Positions 1 through 12,235 of a stretch of 64,000 nucleotides of DNA are shown here, piece by piece. Below the pieces are notes generated by a model that was not told the origin of the DNA, ran no database searches, and worked only from the letters and a program-made list of their open reading frames with translations. The stretch is from Cryptomeria japonica. Taxonomy: Eukaryota; Streptophyta; Pinopsida; Cupressales; Cupressaceae. Each line of letters starts with the position of its first letter. Within the stretch, counting starts at the first letter, position 1. Where the stretch lies: positions 308,183,164 to 308,247,163 of the forward strand of contig NC_081414.1 of the NCBI RefSeq assembly GCF_030272615.1. The letters are read 5' to 3'. Made by a program: the position numbers and the translations under genes.

Positions 1-1340
1 TCAGGTGGCCTAATTGAGGCTCTAGGGCTAGTAGCAGACATAGTGGGGTTTAAGAGCATGGTGAAGACTTGAACCTTTGAAACTAGTTGAATCTTGTTGG
101 ATTGGGTTGGAATAGGTGTTTAACAACCTTATGAGTCATTGTGGAGAGTGGATTGAGATTTGCCCTTTTAAAACCATTAAGGTGCCTTGGAAACACTAGG
201 TAACTGCAAGGAGTGTGAAGCATTTGAAAACATATTTTCTTGAAATCACCTAAAAACCCTGACCCTCTGCATCAATATGAAACATGGTGGGAGTTCCACT
301 GATTAGATTGACTGACGATACCAAGGGTGCTTGCACCAGATGAGATATCTCCTTTTGTGGACTGAGTTGTTGTAGGGGATGAAGGCAAGGGGGGAGATGG
401 TAGAGGGAGAGGTCAAGGGGGAGGAGCCAAACAAGGCTAGAGAGGATAGAGAGTAGTGAGAGATCTGAGGAGGAGACAAAGGAGAGGGGAATAAGCTACA
501 TAGGGAAAGGTACAAGAAGTGTTGATACAAGTGCAAAGATAGGTGGGGGTTTAGATATAGGTGCTAGTAGTAGCACCACCAATGGTACCTCCACCACCAT
601 AGCCACCTTAGGGAACACAAACATAGGTACATGTACCCCAACCATAAGTACCACAAATATCACAGGTCACCCTAGACCAAGTCACATTCAAGACAGATAT
701 AGAGAGGGCTTGGGTAATGAGCCTAGTGGATGAGATAGGCTAGGAGAGGGCCAATGCAAATAGAGAGAGGGCTCATGCAAAGAGCCTACATGATGAGGTG
801 GATAGGGTGTGGGTTGAGAGGGATTCTCTACAAATGGACCTAGATGTTGTGACCACAAAGTGAGATACCTACCACGTGAAGAGGGATGTCATGACAAAGG
901 TATTGAAGGAGGCAAGGGGAGGGGATATGATGGAGATGATTGATCAACTTGAGGCATAGGTAGATGGACTGAGAGCTCAGTTGGCTCAAGCATAGGCTGA
1001 TGTCACCCAACTTAGAGGGGAGATAAACATGGTCCAATAGCTACTGATACCAGTGGGGATGGCATAGGTCCTCATTGAGGTTATATGGGCTAGAACATAG
1101 ATAGAGAGGATGACTTGAGAGACCTAGAATTATTGGGACCTCTATCATTAGTTTGTGCCAATAGAGGAAAGGGAAACCTACTATAAAGAGAGTTCCAGAT
1201 CCTAATAGACACATAGCCAATAGTCAGGGGTATTAGTGGGAATGCATGCTCCTTGGCCACCACCAATAGGACCTTCAATAGGATGGGAAGATCTAGGTGC
1301 ATGTGGCAGTGAGAGCATAAGATAGCTAGGGGACTCTCAT
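1..1340 (+). pseudogene. decayed coiled-coil coding remnant
   Basis: No intact gene is visible. Between about 790 and 1030 the + strand reads as a charged, heptad-like stretch (for example VDGLRAQLAQA followed by ADVTQLRGEI) broken by TAG codons where CAG would continue the pattern. The rest is purine-rich and low in complexity. A similar acidic and coiled-coil tail follows the PMD reading frame of element C at 14400-15100, so this may be the end of an antisense PMD unit from another retroelement whose remainder lies outside the window. This is inference from composition and layout; I could not align the two regions. It could also be unrelated low-complexity sequence. Confidence 0.3.
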
Positions 1341-1396
1341 ACTTTTGATGACCCTTTTGGGATTTTGTATTTCATTGTATTACCATTGGACCCATC

Positions 1397-1865
<469 letters not shown>

Positions 1866-3066
1866 TGTAGAGTAGAAAATTGCATACCCCTTTGCAATTC
1901 CACCTACACTTTTGTAGCCATTTTAGTGTCTACTCCCCTAGCATTTGAGTAGGCTCATTTCAGCTCTTGCATCAACCTTTTCCCTCTGAAGATGATTAGG
2001 ACACCCTTTTCAATAGATATCCTTAAAAAAAAAATTCATGTTAGCCGTGTGTTTCTCTTGCCACTTTTCCCTTTTTTAGCATGATTAGTCTGGACACTAG
2101 CATGCCGCACGGATGTCCACACAATTGTTTGACGACATCTTAACATTCAAATGTCAGTTCTATGCACCCTGACACTTTTCACCTATCTTGGTCAGTGGAA
2201 ACGACTCAGAATCTTATAGACAACTCAACAACCCTCTTTCTCCCTCCTCTTCTCCTATATAAATCATTCTTTTCTCTTCATTCAAGGTATCTAGATTCTG
2301 GACAAAATCTCTCTTGTTCTCTTGGCTCTGACAATTTTTTTTGGATCTCTCACTTGCTACAGTAATCTCTAATTTTCTACAACACTCACAAGCTCTCACA
2401 ATAATCTTTTGCAACTCTCTTGGCTTTCTCAAGCCTCTTTAATAATATCTTTCTATCATTCTATCTATCTCGTCTTTGAGAATCTTGGAATTTATCACAT
2501 CCCTTATCCATTTGATCATTTTATCATTCTATCTATTTATATTTTAATCTATCTATCTATCCTGCTACTATGGAGGTGTAAACACCAAAACAAAGACTTG
2601 ATTGAGGCAAGTCTCCAAACAACCCCAAACATTTTTGTTTGTCGCTTGTGTGCAGGTTCTTGATCAAGGAAATAAATTCATTTAGAAAGAAGCTTCAATC
2701 ATGGACCAGTTGCAATGTTTCCTTGTCTTTTCCTATCTTATTTTGGTGCTTCACATCTTGTATTGTTGTTTAGTTCATTATTGTGTCATATGTTTAGTAG
2801 CTTAGTCATACTTGTCACTTTTGTATGAATTATGTGTTCTATCTATATAGGACGTTAGAACACCATGCAAGTGTGCCAAGTTAGTGCATTCATCCCGAAG
2901 ACAGAGACAATAGAGTCCTCTAGGGGTCTTGTTTATAGCTTGTTAGCCTAGTTTTGCATTTTCATCCCCTGGATCACCTTTAGTGCTAGTTTAAGTGAGG
3001 TAGAGAGAAGGTAGGTTTATCCCTTGAGGTTCATCACCTCGAGGGTGACAAATCCCATTCTATACA
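1866..3066 (+). repeat. 5' LTR of element Z
   Basis: Begins TGTAGAGTAG and ends CTATACA, the TG...CA form of LTRs, and is followed directly by a primer-site-like sequence. It holds a TATA box at 2255-2264 and a pyrimidine-rich stretch downstream of it, as expected for U3, R and U5. With no second copy in the window the left boundary rests on the TG start only. Confidence 0.55.
2255..2264 (+). promoter_or_regulatory. TATA box in the Z LTR
   Basis: CTATATAAAT in a pyrimidine-rich context, about 800 nt before the LTR end. It is the likely core promoter of Z. Confidence 0.5.
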
Positions 3067-3069
3067 TTT

Positions 3070-3088
3070 TGGTGAACTTGATGTGAAC
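3070..3088 (+). other. Primer-binding site of Z
   Basis: TGGTGAACTTGATGTGAAC lies three bases after the LTR end. It closely resembles the element C primer site TGGTGAACCCGACATGAAA, so Z and C use the same primer class. I did not identify the tRNA. Confidence 0.55.
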
Positions 3089-3625
3089 ACTACTACATTA
3101 TTTTCAAATCATTCTTCATCATTCCTTCCAGCACTCAATATACGCTTAAACAAAGGACAATTCAAATCTTTCCCCTTCTTCCAAAAAAAAATTCTTGGGC
3201 GCTACCCCGAACCCCATTCCATGTTGTCAAAAGGGATATACATTGGCCTTCGACTGAATTATCTATATCTCTCTTTCAAACTAAACTTTTTATTTTCCTT
3301 TCTTCTATCCCTTTCCAAATATGTTAAGAAGCATCAAGAAGCTCTCGTACAAGCATGTGAAAGTGAGTTCTTTTCTCCTTTCTTATTATTCTTTGTTGAT
3401 CCCTCTCCCAAGATTCCTTCTTCTTGTGAGGATATTTTGGTGCAAGAGGATGAAATCATTGATACTTTTATAAACATTACTCTACCTTCTTTTCATTCCA
3501 ATTATGTACTCTCTTCTAAAGATGATGCATTAGTAAATAAGGATTCTCATCGCACATTTGATCTACTACATGTTGAGGTTGAGAAATATCCTTCAACCAA
3601 TCCTTTTAGAAGTTGTAATGAGTAA
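3083..3625 (+). pseudogene. Z reading frame of unknown function
   Basis: An open stretch of 180 codons directly after the primer site, where gag would be expected. The middle is hydrophobic and Phe/Leu/Ser-rich, followed by a more acidic Ser/Asp-rich part. I see no capsid motif and no zinc knuckle. The start is very close to the LTR, unlike the kilobase leaders of A, B and C. It may be a diverged gag N-terminal region or a chance frame in pyrimidine-rich DNA; I do not assign a function. Confidence 0.3.
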
Positions 3626-3799
3626 TTGAATATCATTGAAGTCTCTATTGCCCCTATAAGGCCTAAGAGACAATCATTTATGTGACTGCAACTAGTTCTT
3701 CTCCAAAGAAGGTAATTTTTATTCATGGTGTTCCTTTTAAAAAGGAATCACAAGATTTTTTTTACAAGATACACATAGTCTAAGGCTCCTTCTTATGAA

Positions 3800-4589
3800 A
3801 TGGTATTCCATACTTATAACACTCATAGAAGCAAGAAAAATGTTGATCACTCAAATACTTCTTTACAACCTTCTCAACTAGATCTTCCTCAAACACACAA
3901 GCCTTCAGTTAAGCAACCTAGTGATTACAACCTTATTGAGCAACTTCGTGTTACTCCTGCTAAGATCTCACTTTGGGATTTACTTCAGACTACTCCATTT
4001 ATCAAGGTATGCTTTAGGAATCTCTTCAAAAGATCTTCTTGCCCTCTTCTACTATGCCTTCAGATGTAAATGCATTGATGGATCATATTCGTATGGATTC
4101 ATTGAATATTACATTCTATCCACATCAAATCCCACCTCCAAAATTAAGAAATCAAGCAGATCCATTAATGATAATTATTTATATTAATGGTGTTTGTATT
4201 AGATAGAATCTCATTAATACTGGCTCAACACTCAATAATTGTAGTCTATAATTATTGCCCAAAATCAGAGTGGATTCAAATTCTCTTGTTGCATCTTCTA
4301 TGTTAATCTGTGGTTTTGATAATACTGGTAAAATCACTTTGGGCATTGTTATTTTGCCTATATAGATTGGGCTAGTTACTATTCCAACCCTCATGCATGT
4401 TATGCCAAGGCCTTTATCATATAATGTTCTCTTGGGTAGACCTTGGATTCATGCTTTAGGAGCGGTTAGTTCTACCCTTCATGGTTCTATTAATTTTGTT
4501 GCCAAGAATCAGGTAGTTACAATCAAGGCTGATCATGATGCTATGCACTTATGTCAAATTGCAACAACTGGTCATGCCTTGGTTACACC
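3800..4589 (+). pseudogene. Z gag C-terminal and protease region, first part
   Basis: The frame near 3920 has a YNLIEQL...PAKISLWDLL motif that matches the YNLxxQL...PAQISILELL linker before the protease in A, B and C. After a frameshift, an aspartic protease follows with NTGSTLN at 4216 onward where the family has D-T/S-G or DGG. The catalytic Asp is read as Asn (AAT at 4216-4218), a single G-to-A change from GAT. The protease region ends with LLGRPWIHALGAV, matching the LLGRPWIH of A. The frame is cut at 4589 by element A and resumes at 55130. The domain assignment is firm; the coding sequence is clearly inactive. Confidence 0.65.
4585..4589. repeat. Target-site duplication of A, left copy
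   Basis: ACACC immediately before the LTR start TGTATACATC. The same five bases follow the right LTR at 55125-55129. Confidence 0.85.
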
Positions 4590-5760
4590 TGTATACATCT
4601 AAAAATGGTCTGAAGATAATTAATTAAATAAACAATTATTTAATTAATCTCCCTTCCTAATTTAATTAAATTCATTAGCAATTTTATTAAATCCCTTTCA
4701 TCTACTTATTAATAAATCTAAGGATTTATTTAATAGGTTCATTTCAATAGTCCCCTTTGATTAATTAATCTTAATTAATTAATCCTCCCCCATCTAATTC
4801 ATTCCTTCTAAACCCCTAATTAATTAAAACAGGTCAATTTATGAGTTGTTGAAAGTTAATTAGCCTTTTCCTATTATTTAAATTTTTAAATTCAAATTAC
4901 CCACATGCCTCCTAACTTCTAGCCACCTAACCTAACCATCCCTTAACCTAACCCATTCCAACTAACCCTAGGTTTAACTAACCCTATCCTATCTTGCACA
5001 TCCTAACCTCCTTATCCTAACCTTATATGGTGTGGATATTCTCCCCTTGAGACACATGGCACTTAGGCCACATGTCTCCTCCCTTGAACACTTGCCCTCT
5101 TATGAGAAAGGCTCCTTGACACTTGTCACCACAAAGATGACAAGTGTCCCTCCCTCCAACCTCTTCTCCAACCTCCTCCAATTTCACCCTTGATATCTTC
5201 AGACTCAATCTTGACCATTGATTCCTGCCACCTCACCCCTAGCCTTGGAAATCCTATAAATATCCCCCATTTTGGAGCACAAAGGATCCCATCTCATATC
5301 AATTTATGCATTATTACTATAGGCATATCCATTCTAGAATATAATTTGAGCATTGTTATTATAAGCAATTGCATCTTAGATCTAGTTTAATTTGATCATT
5401 TTCCAGCATAATTGTTGAATCATGTAGCTTAATCAATCTCTTTTCTAGCTTAATTGCATCATCATCATAGCTTAATCATTCATATCATTAGCTTAATTAG
5501 CCTCTTGGATCAATCTAGCATAATAAATCTCATCTAGCTTGCATATCATATCATTTTAAATCCTCTGTCTAGGTGTAGTCAAGTTACTAGGATTGCTTAT
5601 CCAGATTTGAGAGAAAATCTATACTCGCATCTCTTAGGAGGCGATAGGTCACTTTGTCATGGTTTATCTTCCATTTTCTTTTAATTTTCTAACCATGCTT
5701 GTAATGATCTATTGATTGTTTGTGTTGTAGCTGTAGGTATCCTACTTCACCCACACGACA
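4590..5760 (+). repeat. 5' LTR of element A
   Basis: 1171 bp, TGTATACATC to CACACGACA, matching 53956-55124 along its length. U3 begins with AT-rich TTAATTAA palindromes and also contains a CCTAACC-rich stretch. A short frame on the - strand (5023-5208) is conserved in both LTR copies only because the LTRs are copies. Confidence 0.9.
5254..5262 (+). promoter_or_regulatory. TATA box of A 5' LTR
   Basis: CTATAAATA, conserved in the 3' LTR. Likely promoter for the A genomic RNA. Confidence 0.65.
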
Positions 5761-5763
5761 TTT

Positions 5764-5782
5764 TGGTACCCACTGTGGGGCC
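5764..5782 (+). other. Primer-binding site of A
   Basis: TGGTACCCACTGTGGGGCC follows the LTR after three T residues. It looks like TGGCGCCCACCGTGGGGC, the complement of the 3' end of plant tRNA-Lys, with changes at CpG positions of the type left by decay of methylated cytosine. The tRNA identity is from memory of the family. Confidence 0.65.
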
Positions 5783-5860
5783 ATAAATCTAATTTCTTGG
5801 CTTCTATCATAATCAAATCTTCAATCTCACGGGTTTCTGGCCGGGTCTGTTTCAGAATCT

Positions 5861-5970
5861 CATACGAGTACCTTTACAATACCATACAAGTTTCTTTGTG
5901 CACTTGTACGAGTATGTGAGAATACTCGTACGAGTAGGTGAGAATACTCATACAAATTTATGCTTATGTG
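5861..5970 (+). repeat. 22-nt-periodic CRTACGAG array of A
   Basis: Copies of a CATACGAG-like word start at 5861, 5883, 5905, 5927 and 5949, each exactly 22 nt apart. The words are CATACGAG, CATACAAG, TGTACGAG, CGTACGAG and CATACAAA. The sequence between words varies. Confidence 0.85.
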
Positions 5971-6394
5971 TTTTCAAACAATTTGCATTTTAGGGTTTTT
6001 ATGCTTCAATTTGGCTATTACTAATGCTAACCCTGGTCTGTTTGTGAGTTTTCTAGTAGCCTAACTAGTTTTTGTAGGACGATTGTTGAAGATTACACTT
6101 GTCAAAGCTTCATTTCGTCAAAACAACATGACTACTAATGTCTCTATTTTGCAAGTTGCCTTAAGAAGAACTCAACCAAACTTTGTGTCTTCTTTAAGTT
6201 TTCTAGGCACACTTATTTTGCTAATGGAAAATGAACATCTTGTTTTCTATGTCTGAGAAGTTTTCTAAAAGGTAGGAGAGTATGCTCTTGTCCATTTGGA
6301 CAATCAGAAATCCCAACCCTTGAAGAGATTCTATGTTTGAGATTTGATTACCTTTAGCGGGCCTATCACAGTGGTAAAAAGTAATCACCCTATG

Positions 6395-6455
6395 AGAACA
6401 ACCCAAGTGAGTACAGCTAGACCTAAGATTTCCAACTCACTCTAAAAAATAGGCC
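6395..6455 (+). promoter_or_regulatory. Conserved leader block, A copy
   Basis: Contains ACCCAAGTGAG...CCAACTCACTCTAAAAAA, which corresponds to B GACCTAAGTGGG...CCAACCCACTATAA and C (- strand) GACCCAAAGTGAG...CTAACTCACTATAA. In B and C the block ends in a TATA-like word that is altered here. The role is unknown. Confidence 0.45.
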
Positions 6456-7057
6456 TCTCAGGATTAAAGTCTCGAAGGATGGGATTATCTGAGTTTTCTC
6501 TTTTGATATCTCTCATATCATACATTTAGTAGGGCCTCACGGTCTCAATCAGGCTTGCGTGACTACTTCTTGTTTCGGTACCTTGTTGGGCTATAGGCCT
6601 CAATCGTGCTTGTGCGACTGCAAGGGGTAATTTCAAATGAAAACCCTTACTACAAACCCTAAGATAGAAGCTACCCGATTCACCTCTGAAAGGGGGATAA
6701 TCTTTGTGCAAGAGAGATAGTAACTCGCCCAAGACACTTTCCATATTGTTCCCTCATTAGCATTTGGAGTCGGATAATAGGGTGTTGAGAATCCATTGTG
6801 TGAGACTCAGCGGCCATATTTTTATTAGCTATTGGGTGTTTACCTGAGTTTGCAAGCAAAGGTTTTCTCTCTCAGCCAACTTCCTTAGGATTTAGGGTTC
6901 TGTGCTTGAGGTCACTTATCATATCATGTGTTTGTTGTGTCTTCATCACTAAAATAGAAAATCAGACATCTAAAAACTAGAAAACAAAATCAAAATATCA
7001 AACTTCATTGATAAAAAATCTATCCAAATAAAAATTGTTCTCTATTCTATCCTCAGT

Positions 7058-7240
7058 CGTACAAGCTTTCTAGTTTTTCGTATGGGAAATCTAGTTTATC
7101 ATCTGGTTCTGTGGGAATTCTCATACGAGTCAGTTTAGCAGAAGCTTTTTTGTTATCTTTTGTTGTTCGGTTCTGTGGTAAGTGTCATACGAGTTTATGC
7201 CTTTATCGTGCGATATTTCTAGTTTATCGCATGGACCTCT
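7058..7240 (+). repeat. Second CRTACGAG-type array of A
   Basis: Related words start at 7058, 7079, 7100 and 7122, then at 7186, 7207 and 7228, with 21-22 nt spacing within each run. They are more diverged than in the first array (CGTACAAG, CGTATGGG, CATCTGG, CATACGAG, CGTGCGAT, CGCATGG). Confidence 0.65.
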
Positions 7241-7861
7241 CTAAATTGTTGTTTGTGACTGTCTAAACTGTCATATGAATTTCTATCTTTGTCAGTCTAG
7301 AGCTGTCTTCTTGCATGTCTTTTTCAGACCTATCGTGTTTGCTTGGTCAATTTACAGTGAGCATAAACACCTGATATCTGCCATTTTGTACTTAGATTGT
7401 CTTCTTGGTTTTCTTGGTCAAGTTATCTTCTGTCAAATCGGATTCTAGAACTAGACACTTTAAAAATTTTCAAGTATTCACCTTCAAAAATCTCAAGATC
7501 TAGACATCTCAAAATGCATTATCACCCTCTTTGATAAACCAATCACTCAAACATAGTTTCTCATCAGGATCTATCATCCTCTATCATGAAACTACAACGT
7601 TTGGTCAGGATAACCTTGTCCCACATTGTAGGATATATTGTTCCTAGTGGACTTGAATTTATCAAAATCATCATCATTGCACTCCAAAACTGAAGACCGA
7701 AAAACTTGCAAACTTTCAAACCCTTGAATTATCTTTTCGCGTCATATCACTCTATCATATCTACGTTGACAGTTGGTCATTTATTGAAACACCTCATAAA
7801 CAATCGAATCCTTGTACAATATCCAACACACGTGTATGCTCGTTTTAACTAGAGTGCAGAG

Positions 7862-9086
7862 ATGGAAGATCGCAGAAACAAAATCAAAACATTTGAAATA
7901 ACTGAATATTATAGGAACATGGAAGACGAAAATGAAATACAAGAAGAAGGGGAAATAACATAACAACATCTCAGAGAAATCAAACAAGATCCTAAATTCG
8001 ATAAATTTATGGTGAAAATATTGGAGGGAGAAAAAGAAAAATACTTCCTAATGATAGAAAAATTTGATGCTACACTCCCCCAATATTTTGATGTGAGCAA
8101 ATTAGGACAAAAGAGAAGTAACCCTTTCCATGATAATGAATGACATGAGGATATTTTTGGTCACAAAAATAATGATGCATCAATTCCTGATAAAACAAGA
8201 ACTAATGAGGAAACTTCCATTCTCAAAAAGGATGATATAGAAATTCTCAACCATTTCAAATCTAATGAGGACACAAGAAAGAGCCAGGATGATACAAGAA
8301 GAGATCAAGATCATACTATAACGAAAACTCATGGTTATACAAGAACAAATCATGTTGATAATCCTATCACAGCTCTTACACAACAAAGACAAATGCTACA
8401 AACACAGATTCAAGATATACAGAGAGGAACTGTTAGATGATACTCACTTCAAGAAATTTGTCCTTACCCATTTGACATAAATCTAAACATGATACCATTT
8501 CCTACAGGTTGTGAAACTCCTCGATATGATAAATGTAATGGAAGCGCTGATCCCTAAGATCATATACGAGAATTTTGCATGATGAGTATGGAGTTTTCAC
8601 ATGAGGATACATACCTGATGAGATTATTTCCAAAGAGCTTAAGTGGACTAGCTATGGAATGGTTCTCCAAACTTCCACCTACAATTAGATCATTCGCAAA
8701 ATTGATGGATAAGTTTGTTTCACAATACTCTTACAAAATTCAACATGAGATCACAATGCTAGACCTATGTAATACTAAAGAAAAGAGTGGAGAACCTTTC
8801 ATGACAATTTTGCAGAGATGGAGATGGTTAGCTTCACGATATCCTCGAACGGTACTAGAATACGAGAAAATAGACATTCATCGACAACCTAAATGGACAA
8901 GTGAGCTATCATCTAAAAATGCAATTCCATCAAAATTTTGAAAAGATGATTGATAATGGTATCATAATGGAAGAAGCTATGGTAAAGAAGGGTGAGTTGA
9001 AGCTATACAAAGAAGGAGTTAATCCTCCTAACAACAATGTTAGCAACAATAACATTGATAAGCCTAAATTTTGGAATAGAAATTGA
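7862..9086 (+). pseudogene. gag: A gag, N-terminal and capsid region
   Basis: ATG at 7862 opens an acidic, Lys/Glu-rich N-terminal region whose DPKFDKFMVKILEGEKEKY stretch corresponds to NPSFQKLVERLMENDKEKY of B and a similar segment of C, so this start is well supported. The capsid region follows, with YPFDINLNMIPFP, then TYLMRLFPKSLSGLAMEWF and FMTILQRWRWLASRYP, the pattern of the retrotransposon gag family. Gag packages the element RNA into cytoplasmic particles. Stops near 7964, 8142, 8440 and 8555 and a frameshift near 8890 break the frame. Cysteine is nearly absent, as in B. Confidence 0.8.
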
Positions 9087-9107
9087 AATATCGTCAATGA
9101 TGGAATA

Positions 9108-10292
9108 GTGTATAACAACAATGTAAAACCAAAACAACTAGTTTTCAATTTATCCACTCACTCAACAACGGCTCAACAAAACAACAATCACCAAAAATCA
9201 ACTTTCAACAATTTCTTTCGAAGGAAATATATAAATATTGGTGAACCACCTAGGTCAGTACTAAAGACGCTTCTCGCAAACAAATTGATTACTTTGCTAG
9301 AAGGAAGAAACTACGAACCTCAAGTGAAACCCTCTTGGTGGAATGACAACCATTATTATGATTTCCATCGAAAAAAGGGACACCAGAAAGATAATTGTCA
9401 GTGGTTGAAACATGTCATCCAATATTTGATTGATAATGGAGTGATAACTGTGGATGGACATACGATAAATGAATCTCATACAACTTTTAAAACTTTGCTT
9501 CCAAACTATGAGAAGGGTGAATCATCAACAACAAATAATGGTAAGGGTAAAGAAAAGGTTAATTACGCTCATACATATGATAATGTGGTAAATGTGATTG
9601 TACTTAAAGAAAAACAACATCAAGAACCTGCTCATGCTATCACAAGAAGCAAAGATAAAGTTGTTTTTCTAGGTCCTACAACTAACATGTCATCCACTAC
9701 AAAACAATATAATCTAGTGGATCAACTACAGAAAAGCCCTGCACAAATATCCATCTTAGAACTTTTAAAGCTTTCACCTGCACACAAAGGAATTCTAGAA
9801 AGAGCATTAGTCGATACAACAATGTCTAAGGATCTTGATATAGATCAATTCCAAACCATGGTGGGACATCTCACAACTCCTCACTGCTTATCATTCACCG
9901 AAGAAGATGACATGTCCTTGCAACATCCCCATAATGCTCCCTTGCATATTGAAGTCCTCATTCATAAGACGCGAGTTAAATGTGTCGTAATAGATGGGGG
10001 AGTTGGCTTAAACATTTTCTCATTGCATCTTGTTTGTGCTCTAGGTTTTTTAGAAGACGCAGTTGATCCTCGAAAAAACATCACCATCAAAGCATATGAT
10101 GAAGAGGAGCGTTCCTCTAAAGGAATTGTGATGTTACCCATCAGAGTGGGACCTTTGCAGAAAGACACAACATGCCAAGTTATATACTTGGACTTATCAT
10201 ACAACATACTCTTGGGAAGACCCTGGATACATGACATACAAGTTGTTCCATCAACATATCATCAGTGGCTAAAATTTCACTACAATGGGTAG
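9108..10292 (+). pseudogene. A gag C-terminal zinc-knuckle region and protease
   Basis: A continuous 394-codon stretch. About 75 residues in is a degenerate knuckle, PSWWNDNHYYDFHRKKGHQKDNC; the intact B version has YCDYHRNKGHQMNDC, so here the first Cys is replaced by Tyr. A YNLVDQLQKSPAQISILELL linker follows, then an aspartic protease with the family's IDGGVGLN active site (Asp codon 9993-9995) and the LLGRPWIHD C-terminal motif. The protease would cut the gag-pol polyprotein inside particles. The protease is a pepsin-fold half that acts as a dimer in this family. This is the longest open part of A. Confidence 0.82.
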
Positions 10293-11054
10293 GAAATCAT
10301 GATCTCAATAGATTTAAATCCATTTCAATACTGTAGTAATCTAAAACCAACTCAAGAGGTCATTTTTCCTCATAATAGGGAGGCATCATCTTCGAACACA
10401 CAATCCAAAGAAAAATAATTTGCCTCAATTTTGTCCAGTATGGAAAAACAAATGCAGCTAAGAGATCAAGGAAATGGATAATATTCAATATTACAACTAC
10501 CACTTTCTCCAAAGTCCTATGGAAAACCATCAAAATCTAAACAACAACCAATTGTGAAACATCTTCCAATATTTGATGGAGCATTTGTTAGTACTGGGAC
10601 CTTATCAGAGGAAACATAAGACAAAGATGTGCTACAGTGGCTATTCAAGGATGAAGAAGTTCAACAAAAGATCAGCAATGTTAGAATACCTATAGAAAAG
10701 TATGGAAAAGGATTTAACATCCTTCAAAAACTGGGATACAGTAGAATAGGTCCTATAGGAAAAAGAAAAGAAGGTATCTTAGAGCCTATCCAACCTCATA
10801 CTCAATAGGCTACATACAAAGAAGGCTTAGGGTATGGACAAGTTACTCTACCAGATGACACATCGTCTAGCCAACAACAAGAGGAATATGAAAATAGACA
10901 AAAACAACTTGCAATTGAAAGGGAAGAAGCATTTGCTAAGAAACAAGCACAAACAAACATGAAATGGCAAAAGAAGCAAGCCTCAAATCAATAGGAAAAA
11001 CAAACTAAAAGCACCTCCCAAGCAGCGTTAACTCTCAATCAAAACAAGCATGAA
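10293..11054 (+). pseudogene. A protease-RT linker with G-patch
   Basis: Contains EKYGKGFNILQKLGYSRIG at about 10697-10755, a G-patch-like glycine motif for nucleic-acid binding that also occurs at the same place in B, C and Z. The downstream part is Gln/Lys/Glu-rich. Several TAG and TAA codons interrupt it at positions where CAA or CAG fits. It is cut at 11054-11059 by element C and continues at 28844. Confidence 0.65.
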
Positions 11055-11059
11055 CCTAG
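11055..11059. repeat. Target-site duplication of C, left copy
   Basis: CCTAG before the C terminus TGTAGATAGG; repeated at 28839-28843. Confidence 0.88.
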
Positions 11060-11365
11060 TGTAGATAGGAATTTGGAAATCATCAAAGCAATATCAATTA
11101 GCTTACCACAAAGCTAAATTGCAATGAAATAAAATCCTATTACAATCAATAGAAGAATTGAAAATAAGACATTCAAAATGCATAAAAATCCATCACAAAT
11201 GTCTATTCCAATTGACCTCCATTGTCCTTCTTTCTCCTCCAAATAGTGGATTTGTGTGGATCTCACCTACAATTGCAAAAGCATGAAGCAAGATTGATTT
11301 TGATAGCGTGAGGATACTAGAAGCGTGGTTGATTGATTCGATCCTTTGATTGAAGAAACTCATCC

Positions 11366-11374
11366 AATTTATAG
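11366..11374 (-). promoter_or_regulatory. TATA box in C 3' LTR
   Basis: CTATAAATT on the - strand, present also in the 5' LTR at 27650-27658. Confidence 0.5.
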
Positions 11375-11439
11375 ACAAATTGGAGAGAGGACAAGATTAG
11401 CATGAAATTGATATTTGAAAGGAAATTTCAAATCAAAAA

Positions 11440-11625
11440 TGACAAATATGACAAATTATGACAAAATTGACACTTTCTATGCAAGATTGATTGATTGATA
11501 ATTATGACAAATTGCTATGTCAAAATTGATTGATTGACAAATTATGACAAAATATGACAAATTTCTATGTCAAAATTGATTGATTGACAAATTATGATAA
11601 AATATGACAAATTTGCTATGTCATT
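11440..11625. repeat. Tandem repeat in C LTR (TGATTGATTGACAAATTATG type)
   Basis: About three copies of a 50-60 bp unit combining TTGATTGATTGA, ATTATGACAAA and CTATGTCAAAA. The same array occurs in the other LTR at about 27740-27910. Confidence 0.75.
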
Positions 11626-12121
11626 CCCATGAAATTAGCAGAAATATTAGAGAAAATAGAAAATTAGATGAATTAGAAATTAGGAAATTAGAAAATTGAT
11701 GAAAATTAGAAAATTAGGAATTAGGAGAAATTAGTAAATTGGAAAAATTAGGTAAATTAATTAATAATTTTTCATTCATTAATTAATTCACAAAGAGAGG
11801 GGAAATTAGTTAGCCAATTAAATAAACATTTAATTTTGACAAGAAGACTTAGGATAAATAAATAAATAATTTAAACTAGAGGGAAAATGACAAACAAGAT
11901 TAAATGAATAAATCATAAAACCTTAGAAGATGAATTAGAAATGCAAGGACGACAATTAGGTCTTGATGTAAGATTGATTTGATCATGATTCTGACTTGAT
12001 AAAAGACCAATGCTGATAAATGATTTGATTGATAAATGTGCCAATTGATGAGGAACAATGACTAATTGATCCAAATTGACATGATTGAGAAGGACGATGA
12101 TCAATGACAAATTGATCGTAA

Positions 12122-12235
12122 AATGACAAGATTAAAAATGACAACAATCGATGACAAATCGATCGCCAGATGACAAGATTGAAAATGACAACGATCGATG
12201 ATAAATCGATCGCAAAGATGACAAGATTGAAAAGA
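12122..12235. repeat. 47-bp tandem repeat with ATCGATCG palindromes in C LTR
   Basis: Units start with ATGACAAGATT and contain a Cla/Pvu-like ATCGATCG palindrome; two full copies and a third partial copy. A diverged counterpart lies at about 28405-28535 in the 5' LTR. Confidence 0.75.

Larger units (their letters stand above)
5783..7861 (+). other. Untranslated leader of element A
   Basis: About 2.1 kb between primer site and gag without a convincing reading frame. It contains two arrays of a CRTACGAG word (5861-5970 and 7058-7240) and a block at 6395-6455 that is shared with the leaders of B (35675-35739) and C (26528-26600, - strand). The remainder has no recognisable content. Confidence 0.6.

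Noticed and set aside
3083-3625. Membrane protein gene
   Set aside because: The hydrophobic stretch is a Phe/Leu-rich translation of pyrimidine-rich DNA directly after the primer site; no gene structure around it.
5023-5208. 61-codon frame on the - strand, conserved at 54387-54572
   Set aside because: Conservation follows from the two LTRs being copies; no known domain and no coding context.
11193-11378. - strand frame in the C LTR, repeated at 27477-27662
   Set aside because: Lies across the TATA box region of the LTR; a product is unlikely.
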